Positions 1 through 6,675 are shown, counted from the stretch's first letter. The stretch: 6,890 nucleotides of DNA from Methylacidiphilaceae bacterium UBA1321 (GCA_002306945.1 DBTH01000137.1:1-6890); one strand, 5' to 3'. The notes: generated by a model from the letters alone, not told the origin. A program made the numbers and translations.

Positions 1-874
1 CGCGGTTCATCCAGCGGTTCGGTTCGGCAGACGGCGGGGTGTCGTTGGTTGCGCGCGGCGGACGGTACGCGTTGCTGCCGTTGTTCACGACGGGATTGCG
101 CTGGTAGACCATCGGATTTGGCGGCGTTGTTTTGGGTTGTTCCCGCCTCACGGTGGGAGCGAAAACGGTCACGCGGTTGTTTTGTTCCTGAGGACGGAAA
201 TTGCGGATGTCACCCTGAGGCCGGCCACCACGGCGATCCAGCGTGTAATGCGGGATGGGTTGGCGGGAGTGGCGGTTGATTTCGTTCCAGTCTGGGCCTT
301 GCGCGTAGTAACGGCCTCCGGAATGCGGGCGGCCGCCGACGATGATAATAGTGCGTCCGAAATAGACGTAATTGTAGGTGCGCTTGATGATGCAATGCCG
401 CAGGTAGGGCATGCCCATGTCGGTGACGGCGCAGAAGTTGAACCAGCCGAAGCTGATCTCGCCGGGATAACGGGACGGAGGCATCGGAGCCCAACCGCAA
501 TAGCCGTCGCCGTAACGCCACGTCACCCAGGCCGGAGCCCAGGTATAACCCGGCACCCAGACCCAGCCGAGATTGTCGAAATTGATCCAGCGTCCGTAAT
601 GGTAGCAAATCCAGCCCCACGGTTCGGTGTCGTCGGAAATCCAGAGCCAACCGTCGTCGGTGTGAGCCCAGTGGCCGAAAGCGTAGGGCTGCCAATCGGC
701 ATCGCGGATGGTCGGTTGCCAACAGTAACCGTAACCTTCCACTTGAATCCAGGAACCGTACGGGGCGAGGGTTTGATAGAAATAATCGAAGTCGACATCG
801 GCTTCCTGCGCCGAAGCCCATTTGGGTAACAGTAAAAACGACACAATGAACGCGAGACGAAGCAAGGTTTTCAT
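1..874 (-). CDS. DUF6600-like secreted Trp/Tyr-rich protein (partial, 3' end beyond the window)
   Basis: An open frame runs from an ATG at 874-872 to the left edge without a stop, giving 291 residues of an incomplete protein. Residues 1-22 form a signal peptide: MKTLLR, then a hydrophobic stretch, then a signal peptidase I site after ASA, so the protein is exported. Residues about 30-133 are rich in Trp, Tyr and Gly, with repeated units such as APYGSW (37-42), WQPYAFGHW (61-69), EPWGWICYHYGRW (84-96), LGWVWVPG (102-109) and GWAPMPP (127-133). This is the pattern of DUF6600 proteins, usually annotated as hypothetical or as FecR-like/YXWGXW-type surface proteins. From about residue 180 the chain becomes Arg/Asn/Pro/Gln-rich and low in complexity, like a disordered tail. 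Five cysteines are visible (51, 90, 126, 148, 161). An AGGGA Shine-Dalgarno lies 4 nt before the ATG. The gene is divergent from the uxaE-like gene. The molecular function of the family is not established; the family call rests on the motif pattern only. Confidence 0.88.
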   Translation of the reverse strand, partial: MKTLLRLAFIVSFLLLPKWASAQEADVDFDYFYQTLAPYGSWIQVEGYGYCWQPTIRDADWQPYAFGHWAHTDDGWLWISDDTEPWGWICYHYGRWINFDNLGWVWVPGYTWAPAWVTWRYGDGYCGWAPMPPSRYPGEISFGWFNFCAVTDMGMPYLRHCIIKRTYNYVYFGRTIIIVGGRPHSGGRYYAQGPDWNEINRHSRQPIPHYTLDRRGGRPQGDIRNFRPQEQNNRVTVFAPTVRREQPKTTPPNPMVYQRNPVVNNGSNAYRPPRATNDTPPSAEPNRWMNR

Positions 875-878
875 AAAT

Positions 879-883
879 TCCCT
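879..883 (-). promoter_or_regulatory. Shine-Dalgarno AGGGA for the DUF6600-like gene
   Basis: Read on the minus strand, AGGGA is followed by four bases (ATTT) and then the ATG at 874-872. It supports this start, which is also the one that gives a complete signal peptide. It is one of only two convincing ribosome binding sites in the window. Confidence 0.55.
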
Positions 884-961
884 GATGTGGTTGAGTGTTT
901 TAAAAAACGATCCGGCTTTATTTGAAGCATGTTAATGAGGGAGTACTCATATTTACTCCTT

Positions 962-991
962 TTGACGTCCTTGCCAGAAAAACCTTCAAAT
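962..991 (+). promoter_or_regulatory. Possible sigma70-type promoter for the uxaE-like gene
   Basis: TTGACG at 962-967 matches the -35 consensus at five of six positions. TCAAAT at 986-991, 18 bp further on, matches the -10 consensus at four of six. Transcription would begin near position 998 and leave a leader of roughly 55 nt before the ATG at 1055. The placement fits the downstream start but not the ATG at 929. The match is short and could be chance. Confidence 0.25.
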
Positions 992-1054
992 CGGTTGGCG
1001 GAAAGAAATGGGCGTTCAATTCATGATCGAAAATGGCAAGTAGCATCTCTCGAC

Positions 1055-2968
1055 ATGTCTTGCCCCTTTGACCAGACTCTTCCCGTGAGCACGATCAATA
1101 CCTTCCTCCTGAAGAACCGTCTTTTCATCTCGCATAATCCCTGTGTCAGTCCCGATTTCTGTCTGGACTGGAACGCGCTCAAGCTCGACTTGCGCGGCGA
1201 ACAAAATGTCATCTACTTTCCGCAAAGCCGCTTCGTGGTTCCGGGAGGAATCGGTCGTTTGGTTTGCAACGACAACGGCGACCATGCCTGGATCATTAAA
1301 TGGGAAAATAGCTCCCAAAGCGCAACGTTCCTGAAGGATGGAATGGAGCTAAAAGTGAGCGTTTTTGCGTATCCGGCCACTTTTGAAAATTTATTGATCC
1401 TCAAAAATCTCATTCAGGAGGTCAATCCCGCCTCGACGATTTTCCCCACGGCGGCGGGTTCCCTGGAGCGGACGAGCCTCGGAGTCGGAGCGCGTTTTAC
1501 GACCTTGCACTGGCCTGCGGTGGAATGGGCCATGGCGCAACTCGGGCTCAGCCTGACGGCTAATCAGAACAGTATCCCGCGCGAACTCGTCTATGATGTG
1601 GACGAAATGCTGGCCGGAACGCTCGACAGCGTGCCGTTCCCGTTCATCGGCGCGAACGTTCCCGAAGGTCATCAGGGTCAGAGCGTGCAGGGCATGAGCC
1701 ACGGCGCGATTTTGTCGAAGTTGAAAAACGGTTTCCACACACGCGGCATTCCGTGGGGCTTCAATGCCGACCACCAACCCATCGGCGGCAAGTTCGACAG
1801 CCGCGAGGATAAACTCGTCGAGGGTTGCGCGCTGGCCAGCTACATCACGTTCGATCTTTCGCCCGAATTGGCCCAAACCAAGCCGCTCGCCACGGTGGAC
1901 GAACGCCGCGAATATGTGCGGAAGGAAGTTCCCGCCGAACTTCTCGCGCAGGTGCGCGACGGTCTCGGCAAGATCGGATTGAACGTGAGCGACGACAAGC
2001 TCAACGAGTTGCTCGCTTACGTTTGGCCCGCGATGAAGAAAATGAAGCAGCGCGACGACAAGTATCGCGCGATCCGCGAAAAGCTGTTCACGACGCCGGT
2101 GGGGCGCGCCTATTACCGCGAACTTTCCATCGACGAATTGCCCGGTCTGACGACGCCGGAGACCACCGCCGTGATGTTGCTCCTCTGCCGCGCGATGGGA
2201 ATGCCGGTGCAGTACGTCGCTCCAGCGTTTGGATTTCAGAAGAATTTCCCGTATGTCGATAACGTCCGGTTGGGCGAAATGATCGGTGCGATCTGGAACG
2301 TCTGCAAGGAACTCGGCGTGAGCATCGGTTTCCATTCCGGTTCGGGCAAGTCGGCGCAGAATTACCGCGTCATGGGCGAGGTCACCGGTGGGCGGCTCGA
2401 AGTGAAAACGAGCGGTCGTTACACCTACGAAATGGGCGTGGCCTTGAGTCAGTCGAAGAACGAGGACGATCAACGGCTCTGGAAGGACTGGTACGATTTC
2501 ACCCGTTCGCTTGCCATTGTCGGAGCCTTCAGTGCCGACGCGACCGAGCAGAAGATGGCTCGTTCGTTCATCGTTCACGCGCTCGAATACGAGAAGCGGA
2601 CGACCGATGTTTTCGCTTCACCCGAAACCTGCCGGCAGGCGCTCGCGTCGATGCCAGCCAGTTCGGAGCACATGTATTGGTTCGAGTACAATTTCCTCTA
2701 CGTCCTCACTGCGGACGGTCGTGCCGAGAAGTCGGCTCTAGGGGATCATTCGCCGCGCGGGTACAACCAGCGCAGCCGGTTCTACTCGATCAGCGACGAG
2801 GCGCGGTTGCTTTATTCCCGGCGCGTGGCCGAGTATCTGATTTTCCTCGCGGAATCGACGACGCTTGTGACTGCAGAAAAAGCCAAGCAGGTGCGCGAGA
2901 AATTGAATTCGTACCCCACGCTCGCCGCTCTGGAAAAAGACATCTCCGCCATCGATCCAACCGCCTGA
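1055..2968 (+). CDS. uxaE: Tagaturonate epimerase (UxaE)-family protein
   Basis: A 637-residue cytoplasmic protein resembling UxaE, the metal-dependent epimerase that converts D-tagaturonate to D-fructuronate in galacturonate catabolism. From memory of the Thermotoga family member, matching blocks are: a GARFTTLHWPAVEWA segment near residue 149 (family GxSFGTGDR-like region leading to an A-Q/N-x-S patch); NADHQ at 237-241 (family ADADH); SIDELPGLTTPE at 358-369 (family SVDETETPTSP); HSGSG at 427-431 (family HSGSD); and TGGRLEVKTSG ending near 454 (family ATGGLFHVKTAG). No signal peptide or membrane segment is seen. It is clearly longer than the roughly 480-500 residues of characterised UxaE, with an extra N-terminal part of about 100 residues. 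The start at 1055 is preferred because the 42 codons after an in-frame ATG at 929 are AT-rich at third positions, unlike the rest of the gene; neither start has a good Shine-Dalgarno. The substrate may differ from tagaturonate, since the HSGSD aspartate is glycine here. Confidence 0.75.
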   Translation: MSCPFDQTLPVSTINTFLLKNRLFISHNPCVSPDFCLDWNALKLDLRGEQNVIYFPQSRFVVPGGIGRLVCNDNGDHAWIIKWENSSQSATFLKDGMELKVSVFAYPATFENLLILKNLIQEVNPASTIFPTAAGSLERTSLGVGARFTTLHWPAVEWAMAQLGLSLTANQNSIPRELVYDVDEMLAGTLDSVPFPFIGANVPEGHQGQSVQGMSHGAILSKLKNGFHTRGIPWGFNADHQPIGGKFDSREDKLVEGCALASYITFDLSPELAQTKPLATVDERREYVRKEVPAELLAQVRDGLGKIGLNVSDDKLNELLAYVWPAMKKMKQRDDKYRAIREKLFTTPVGRAYYRELSIDELPGLTTPETTAVMLLLCRAMGMPVQYVAPAFGFQKNFPYVDNVRLGEMIGAIWNVCKELGVSIGFHSGSGKSAQNYRVMGEVTGGRLEVKTSGRYTYEMGVALSQSKNEDDQRLWKDWYDFTRSLAIVGAFSADATEQKMARSFIVHALEYEKRTTDVFASPETCRQALASMPASSEHMYWFEYNFLYVLTADGRAEKSALGDHSPRGYNQRSRFYSISDEARLLYSRRVAEYLIFLAESTTLVTAEKAKQVREKLNSYPTLAALEKDISAIDPTA

Positions 2969-2979
2969 GCGGAAGGCGG
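2961..2979 (+). terminator. Weak hairpin over the uxaE-like stop codon
   Basis: CCGCCT (2961-2966) and AGGCGG (2974-2979) form a perfect 6-bp GC-rich stem with a 7-nt loop, overlapping the TGA stop at 2966-2968. No T-run follows, so it is not a classical intrinsic terminator. It may stabilise the 3' end or be incidental. Confidence 0.2.
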
Positions 2980-2990
2980 GGGGAGATTTG

Positions 2991-3008
2991 ACGGAATTAA
3001 CGGAATTT
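2991..3008 (+). repeat. Two-copy 9-bp tandem repeat (ACGGAATTA/T)
   Basis: ACGGAATTA at 2991-2999 is followed directly by ACGGAATTT at 3000-3008, and then by a degenerate third unit beginning ACGAA. It is non-coding, just after the uxaE-like stop codon. Confidence 0.5.
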
Positions 3009-3026
3009 ACGAACGGCTTTATTTTA

Positions 3027-3050
3027 TCAGGAACTCAGGAAATCAGAAAA
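3027..3050 (+). repeat. Three-copy 8-bp tandem repeat (TCAGGAAN)
   Basis: TCAGGAAC (3027-3034), TCAGGAAA (3035-3042) and TCAGAAAA (3043-3050) are head-to-tail copies; a fourth degenerate unit, TGAGCAGG, follows at 3051-3058. The tract lies 18 bp after the 9-bp repeat and is non-coding. Confidence 0.55.
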
Positions 3051-3202
3051 TGAGCAGGGAAATCGCCGCCTCTTTTTAGAACAATTTAAAATATCCTGCA
3101 CAAGTTCGGATGGGTTTTATCTGTTGAAGTGCAAGCCAAGTGAGGGTGCTTCACGGGCTATTCACTCCGTCACACTTTATGTGCACAATACCTTAAATCG
3201 CC

Positions 3203-4342
3203 CTAGCCCACCAATTCGAGGCGGTCGATGATGGGGGCGTTGGATTCGAATGTGTCGTTGAGGGAGGTCTGGCCGCGGATGTTGCCGGGTCGGAGAAGGT
3301 AATGGGCCTTGATGTGGCGTAGGCGTAGTGTCGGGGTGTTTTTCGCCTGGTCGCGGTCGAGGTCACGGAGGAACAGGGAGATGGTGAAGTCTTTGAGCCG
3401 GGTTTCCATGCGCAGGAGGGCGATGTCGTTATTCTTTGATTTGGCGACGTGAAAGTCGAATGCCGTGATGCGGCGCAGGTCGCCGACGCCGTCTGGAAAG
3501 GGCGGATTTTTTTCGTCGAAAACCGGAACGCGGCAACCGCGTGCGGCGTCGCAGTTGATGGCGGCGACTTCGCAGGTGCCACGTACGCCACGGATGGAGA
3601 TGTTTTCGATTGTAGACCAGACGCGAAGAAGGCGGACGAAGCTGTGGCAGCCTTCGGCCTCGATGTCCTCAATGGTGATGTTGCGAATGGGGCCGTTGGT
3701 CATGCCGCGAACTTCGGTGCGCTTGAGGGCGTCGTCGGCGTTGAGGGCGATCATGTCGTCGCCGGTGACTCCGGGGTGAAGTCCTTTGATGTCGCGGATG
3801 ACGCCGTCCGAGCAGTTGCCGCCGAGGTGGATGCCGTCGTTGTTGGGGCGGATGTGGTCGGCGCTGAAACGTATTTTTTCGACGTGGAAATTCCGGACGT
3901 GGGTGAAGCGTGCGTGGTAGGCTTCGGCGTTGTGGAGACGGGCGTTTTCCAGTCGCAAACCGTCGACGTTCTGGAAGTGGAGCAATGCACCGGAGTAGCC
4001 GTCGTCAAAGAGTCCGGCGGGACGGGGATTGCCGGGATTGTTGCCGTCCCAGAAACCGCCTTCGATGGCGATGTAGCGGTCGCCGGATTCGGGATTGGCG
4101 TTGGTGAGGAGGTAGTCGTTGGTGGTTTTGGCCGCCTTGTCGGCGAGCCGGATGACGGCTTGCGGATCAAGAAGCAGCCGTGTGCCACCGTGGATGTGGA
4201 GTGTCTGGGCAGTGGTGTAGTGTCCCGCCGGGAGTTCGAGAAGCGAGGGCCGGGCGTCGAGCGCGCGCTGTAACGCCGGGCCGTCGTTGGAGACGCCATC
4301 GCCGCGAATGCCGAATTTTGCAAGCACTGGATTTGCGACCAT
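3203..4342 (-). CDS. GH28/pectate-lyase-like right-handed beta-helix protein
   Basis: A 379-residue protein starting MVANPVLAKFGIRGDG. Residues 9-30 match the N-terminal cap of pectate-lyase-superfamily proteins (FGIRGDGVSNDGPALQRAL; family pattern G-x-x-GDG-x-x-D/N-D/G-x-x-A-x-Q-x-AL). The rest shows beta-helix coils rich in Asn, Asp, Ile and Gly. Two GH28 polygalacturonase-type acidic motifs can be seen: NNDG at 167-170 (family NTDG) and GDD at 194-196 (family GDD-C-I). The GHG and RIK motifs are not clear; GCHSF (231-235) and RLLR (237-240) are only loosely reminiscent. It is therefore related to GH28, but the exact activity is unknown. There is no signal peptide, so it appears cytoplasmic, which would suit short oligosaccharides rather than polymeric pectin. 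The frame stays open upstream into proS; the ATG at 4342 is chosen because AAGGA lies 6 nt before it and the domain begins there. It follows proS by 14 nt, so the two are probably co-transcribed. Confidence 0.82.
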   Translation of the reverse strand: MVANPVLAKFGIRGDGVSNDGPALQRALDARPSLLELPAGHYTTAQTLHIHGGTRLLLDPQAVIRLADKAAKTTNDYLLTNANPESGDRYIAIEGGFWDGNNPGNPRPAGLFDDGYSGALLHFQNVDGLRLENARLHNAEAYHARFTHVRNFHVEKIRFSADHIRPNNDGIHLGGNCSDGVIRDIKGLHPGVTGDDMIALNADDALKRTEVRGMTNGPIRNITIEDIEAEGCHSFVRLLRVWSTIENISIRGVRGTCEVAAINCDAARGCRVPVFDEKNPPFPDGVGDLRRITAFDFHVAKSKNNDIALLRMETRLKDFTISLFLRDLDRDQAKNTPTLRLRHIKAHYLLRPGNIRGQTSLNDTFESNAPIIDRLELVG

Positions 4343-4348
4343 GGGGAG

Positions 4349-4353
4349 TCCTT
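4349..4353 (-). promoter_or_regulatory. Shine-Dalgarno AAGGA in the proS/beta-helix gap
   Basis: Read on the minus strand, AAGGA is followed by six bases and then the ATG at 4342-4340. It sits wholly within the 14-nt gap after the proS stop codon (4359-4357). It fixes the beta-helix start and supports translation from a shared transcript. Confidence 0.55.
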
Positions 4354-4356
4354 TTC

Positions 4357-5880
4357 TCAATAGCTCTTGGCGAAGATGACGCGCTGGGCGCTGGGTTGAC
4401 CGGTGAAGATGCAGGTGCCGGGCTCGGGTTTTTCCTCGAAGGGGATGCAGCGGATGGTGACCTTGAGATCTTCCTTGAGCTTGGCTTCGACTTCGGGAGA
4501 ACCGTTCCAGTGAGCGAGCGCGAAGCCGCCGTGGATCTCGGGCTTGTCGGCATTCTTCGGAGTGAAGTAGGCGTAGAAGTCTTCTTTGGAGTTGATGACC
4601 TTGGTGTTCTCGTTGCGGAAGGCGAGCGCGCGGTTGTAGAGCGAGTCGTGATAGTCTTGCAACAGGGCGGTGATGCCGGAGGCAAACGTGGCGGCGGGAT
4701 GGGATTCCTTGCTCTTGGAACTGGCTCCGCGGTCGCGGCGTCCGACAAAGACGGTTCCGGCGGCGAGGTCGCGGGGGCCGATTTCGACGCGGACGGGGAC
4801 GCCTTTCTTGATCCATTCCCAGTTTTTGCCGCCGCCCTGGATGTCGCGGGTGTCGACTTCGACGCGGACGGGTTCGCCGTGGAATGTCTGTGCGCGCAGT
4901 TCGGTGGCGAGCTTTTGCGCGGCGTCGAGAACGGCATCCTTGGTTTCAGGCTTGGGGGTGACGGGAACGATGACGACCTGAACCGGAGCGATGCGCGGGG
5001 GCAGGATGAGTCCGTCGTCGTCGGCGTGGGCCATGATGAGTGTGCCGATCAGGCGGGTGCTGACGCCCCAGCTCGTTGTCCAGGCCAATTCCTTTTTGCC
5101 TTCGCGGGAGAGGTACTGGATGCCGGCGGCCTTGGCGAAGTTCTGACCGAGGAAGTGGGAGGTTCCGGCCTGCACGGCTTTGCGATCCTGAACCATGGCT
5201 TCGATGCAGAGGGTGTCGATGGCACCGGGGAAACGTTCGCTGGCGGATTTGCGTCCGATGTAGACGGGGAGGGCGAGATGTTCGCGGGCGAGTTCCTCAT
5301 AGACGCCGAGCATCTTCTGGGTTTCCTCGACGGCTTCCTTCTCTGTTTCGTGGGCGGTGTGGCCTTCCTGCCAGAGGAATTCGGCGGTGCGCAGGAAGAG
5401 GCGTGGACGCATTTCCCAGCGGACGACGTTGGCCCATTGGTTGAGGAGAATGGGGAGGTCGCGGTAGGATTGAACCCAACGGGCGTAGGCGGCACCGATG
5501 ATGGTTTCGGAAGTGGGACGAACGATGAGCGGTTCGGTGAGAGCGCCGGTGGGGCGGAGCTTGCCATCGGGACCGGCTTCGAGGCGGTGGTGGGTGACGA
5601 CGGCGCATTCCTTGGCGAATCCGGCGACGTGTTCGGCTTCCTTTTCGAGATAGCTCAGGGGGATGAAGAGCGGAAAGTAGGCGTTCTTGTGGCCGGTGGC
5701 CTTGAACTTGGCGTCAAGCTGGTGCTGGATGTGTTCCCAGATGGCGTAGCCCCAGGGTTTGATGACCATGCAGCCGCGGACTTCGGAATTTTCGGCCATG
5801 TCGGCGGCGGTGATGACGGCTTGGTACCATTCGGGAAAGTTGTCGTTGCGGGTGGGAGTGATGGCGGTTTTTTCAGGCAT
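4357..5880 (-). CDS. proS: Prolyl-tRNA synthetase, ProS type 3 (archaeal/eukaryotic-like)
   Basis: A 507-residue class II aminoacyl-tRNA synthetase that charges tRNA-Pro with proline in the cytoplasm. Residues about 15-300 are the catalytic core: motif 1 region GCMVIKPWGYAIWEHI (36-51), the proline-site loop RPTSET (121-126), motif 2 RWEMRPRLFLRTAEFLWQEG (154-173) and motif 3 around GVSTRLIG (272-279) with AHADDDGLILPPRIAP (284-299). Residues about 300-405 are the anticodon-binding domain, beginning QVVIVPV. The C-terminal domain ends in FAKSY, the conserved terminal-tyrosine ending of this type. There is no editing insertion between motifs 2 and 3, which separates it from the longer bacterial E. 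coli-type enzyme. In the C-terminal zinc-binding domain only C478 and C490 remain; the usual first pair (WCGxxECE pattern) reads WNGSPEVE at 458-465, so zinc is probably not bound in the four-Cys manner. No clear Shine-Dalgarno precedes the ATG. The length is normal for the family. Confidence 0.97.
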   Translation of the reverse strand: MPEKTAITPTRNDNFPEWYQAVITAADMAENSEVRGCMVIKPWGYAIWEHIQHQLDAKFKATGHKNAYFPLFIPLSYLEKEAEHVAGFAKECAVVTHHRLEAGPDGKLRPTGALTEPLIVRPTSETIIGAAYARWVQSYRDLPILLNQWANVVRWEMRPRLFLRTAEFLWQEGHTAHETEKEAVEETQKMLGVYEELAREHLALPVYIGRKSASERFPGAIDTLCIEAMVQDRKAVQAGTSHFLGQNFAKAAGIQYLSREGKKELAWTTSWGVSTRLIGTLIMAHADDDGLILPPRIAPVQVVIVPVTPKPETKDAVLDAAQKLATELRAQTFHGEPVRVEVDTRDIQGGGKNWEWIKKGVPVRVEIGPRDLAAGTVFVGRRDRGASSKSKESHPAATFASGITALLQDYHDSLYNRALAFRNENTKVINSKEDFYAYFTPKNADKPEIHGGFALAHWNGSPEVEAKLKEDLKVTIRCIPFEEKPEPGTCIFTGQPSAQRVIFAKSY

Positions 5881-5976
5881 AAGTCAAATAGGGATGAATG
5901 TTGTGTGTGTGGGAAAGTGATGGGGAGGCGATCCGTCTGGCGGACGCCCGACCGGGGGAGGGAATTGGAGGGGTGG
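5881..5976. other. dedA-proS intergenic spacer
   Basis: A 96-bp spacer between two genes on the same (minus) strand. It is purine-rich on the plus strand and contains a short GT run (5902-5910). I see no convincing promoter, terminator with T-run, or T-box leader, although a T-box would be a natural thing to look for ahead of a tRNA synthetase. Whether proS has its own promoter cannot be decided from the sequence. Confidence 0.4.
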
Positions 5977-6675
5977 TTATTTCGGGTCGGAGATGGGTTC
6001 AGTCGACTTGGCGGAGGGCTCGGTTTTGCTCTTGTGGGAGAGGATGCGCTTGATGACTCCGGCGGCTACGGGAATGAAGGAGATGAAGATGACCAGTAGG
6101 ATGACGTAGTGCAGTTTTTTGCCGAAGGGCGTCTGACCGACGGCGTGACCGATCCAGACCATCGAGGTGACCCAGAGGGAGGAACCGAGAATACTGAAAC
6201 CGATATAGCGGCGGTAGGGCATCTGCGCGACTCCGGCAATGAAGGGAACGAAGGTGCGCAGGATCGGCAGGAAGCGGGCGATGACAATGGCTTTGCCGCC
6301 GTTCTGGAGATAGAAGTCGTGGGCTTCGTTGATGTATTTCTTCTTGAAGAAGCGGGAGTCGTCGCGTTGAAAGACGGCCAGGCCGGTGCGGCGGCCCATG
6401 TAGTAATTGAGCTGGTCGCCGATGAAGGCGGCGGCGATGAGGCCGAAATTGAGATGCCAGACGTTGAGGAGCGGTTCGGTGGAATCGCCCAGGGAGGTCG
6501 AGGAGAGAACGCCCGCCGTTACCAGGAGGGAATCACCCGGCAGGAAGAAGCCCACGAGCAGTCCGGTTTCGGAAAAGACGATGGCGATGAGCACCCAAAT
6601 GCCGCCGGTGGTGATGAGATGCTTGAGACCGTCGGATGAGTACAGGTCGTGGAGAAATTTGAGTGCGGTATCCAT
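5977..6675 (-). CDS. DedA family membrane protein (VTT/SNARE-associated domain)
   Basis: A 232-residue inner-membrane protein of the DedA superfamily, whose members act in membrane homeostasis; some are lipid (undecaprenyl phosphate or phospholipid) transporters or scramblases, others affect proton-motive force and drug tolerance. Hydrophobic segments lie near residues 24-45, 49-60, 74-88, 128-150, 158-180 and 189-207. Family signatures are present: E36 in SETGLLVGFFLPGDSLL with the FLPGD motif at 44-48; GDQLNYYMGRRTG at 86-98; and RFLPILRTFVPFIAG at 134-148. R134 and R140 have the same spacing as the two essential arginines of E. coli YqjA/YghB. The Lys/Ser-rich tail from about residue 209 is probably cytoplasmic. 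The start is the ATG at 6675; it has no good Shine-Dalgarno. It is the first gene of the minus-strand run leading to proS. Which lipid it handles cannot be told from sequence. Confidence 0.94.
   Translation of the reverse strand: MDTALKFLHDLYSSDGLKHLITTGGIWVLIAIVFSETGLLVGFFLPGDSLLVTAGVLSSTSLGDSTEPLLNVWHLNFGLIAAAFIGDQLNYYMGRRTGLAVFQRDDSRFFKKKYINEAHDFYLQNGGKAIVIARFLPILRTFVPFIAGVAQMPYRRYIGFSILGSSLWVTSMVWIGHAVGQTPFGKKLHYVILLVIFISFIPVAAGVIKRILSHKSKTEPSAKSTEPISDPK

Larger units (their letters stand above)
875..1054. other. Divergent intergenic region (promoters of the flanking genes expected here)
   Basis: This region separates the minus-strand DUF6600-like gene from the plus-strand uxaE-like gene. 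It is more AT-rich than the flanking genes. Promoters for both directions must lie here unless transcription reads through from outside. If translation of the plus-strand gene instead begins at the in-frame ATG at 929, only 54 bp remain for two divergent promoters. I see no strong palindrome that would mark an operator. Confidence 0.5.
2969..3202. other. Convergent intergenic region, AT-rich, no gene seen
   Basis: This 234-bp region lies between the converging ends of the uxaE-like gene and the beta-helix gene. It holds two short tandem-repeat tracts (2991-3008 and 3027-3050) and an AT-rich stretch around 3074-3093. Only weak 4-bp stems are visible toward the minus-strand gene end, such as CACA/TGTG around 3172-3184, and none is followed by a T-run. 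Terminators for both genes would be expected here but I cannot identify convincing ones. Confidence 0.5.

Noticed and set aside
137..829. Plus-strand open frame of 230 codons opposite the DUF6600-like gene
   Set aside because: The opposite strand encodes a signal peptide and the Trp/Tyr repeat pattern with a Shine-Dalgarno; this frame has no domain and is a shadow.
1391..2578. Minus-strand open frame of 395 codons inside the uxaE-like gene
   Set aside because: It is rich in His, Arg, Ala and Glu with no recognisable domain, and lies wholly opposite a conserved gene; it is a shadow of GC-biased codon use.
3172..3186. Small palindrome TGTGCACA and a CACA/TGTG stem near the beta-helix gene end
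   Set aside because: The stem has only 4 bp and no T-run on the minus strand follows, so a terminator or operator cannot be supported.
4343..4816. Upstream in-frame extension of the beta-helix gene into proS
   Set aside because: The extension translates to Arg/Pro-rich sequence typical of an out-of-frame read of proS; the ATG at 4342 has a Shine-Dalgarno and sits at the domain start.
5881..5976. Possible T-box or other riboswitch leader before proS
   Set aside because: The 96-bp spacer is too short and lacks an identifiable T-box core or an antiterminator/terminator pair.
4180..6099. Long plus-strand open frame (639 codons) opposite proS and the beta-helix and dedA gene ends
   Set aside because: It is antisense to three genes with clear homology, and its translation is Gly/Val/Asp/Glu-rich low-complexity sequence typical of the reverse frame of GC-rich genes.
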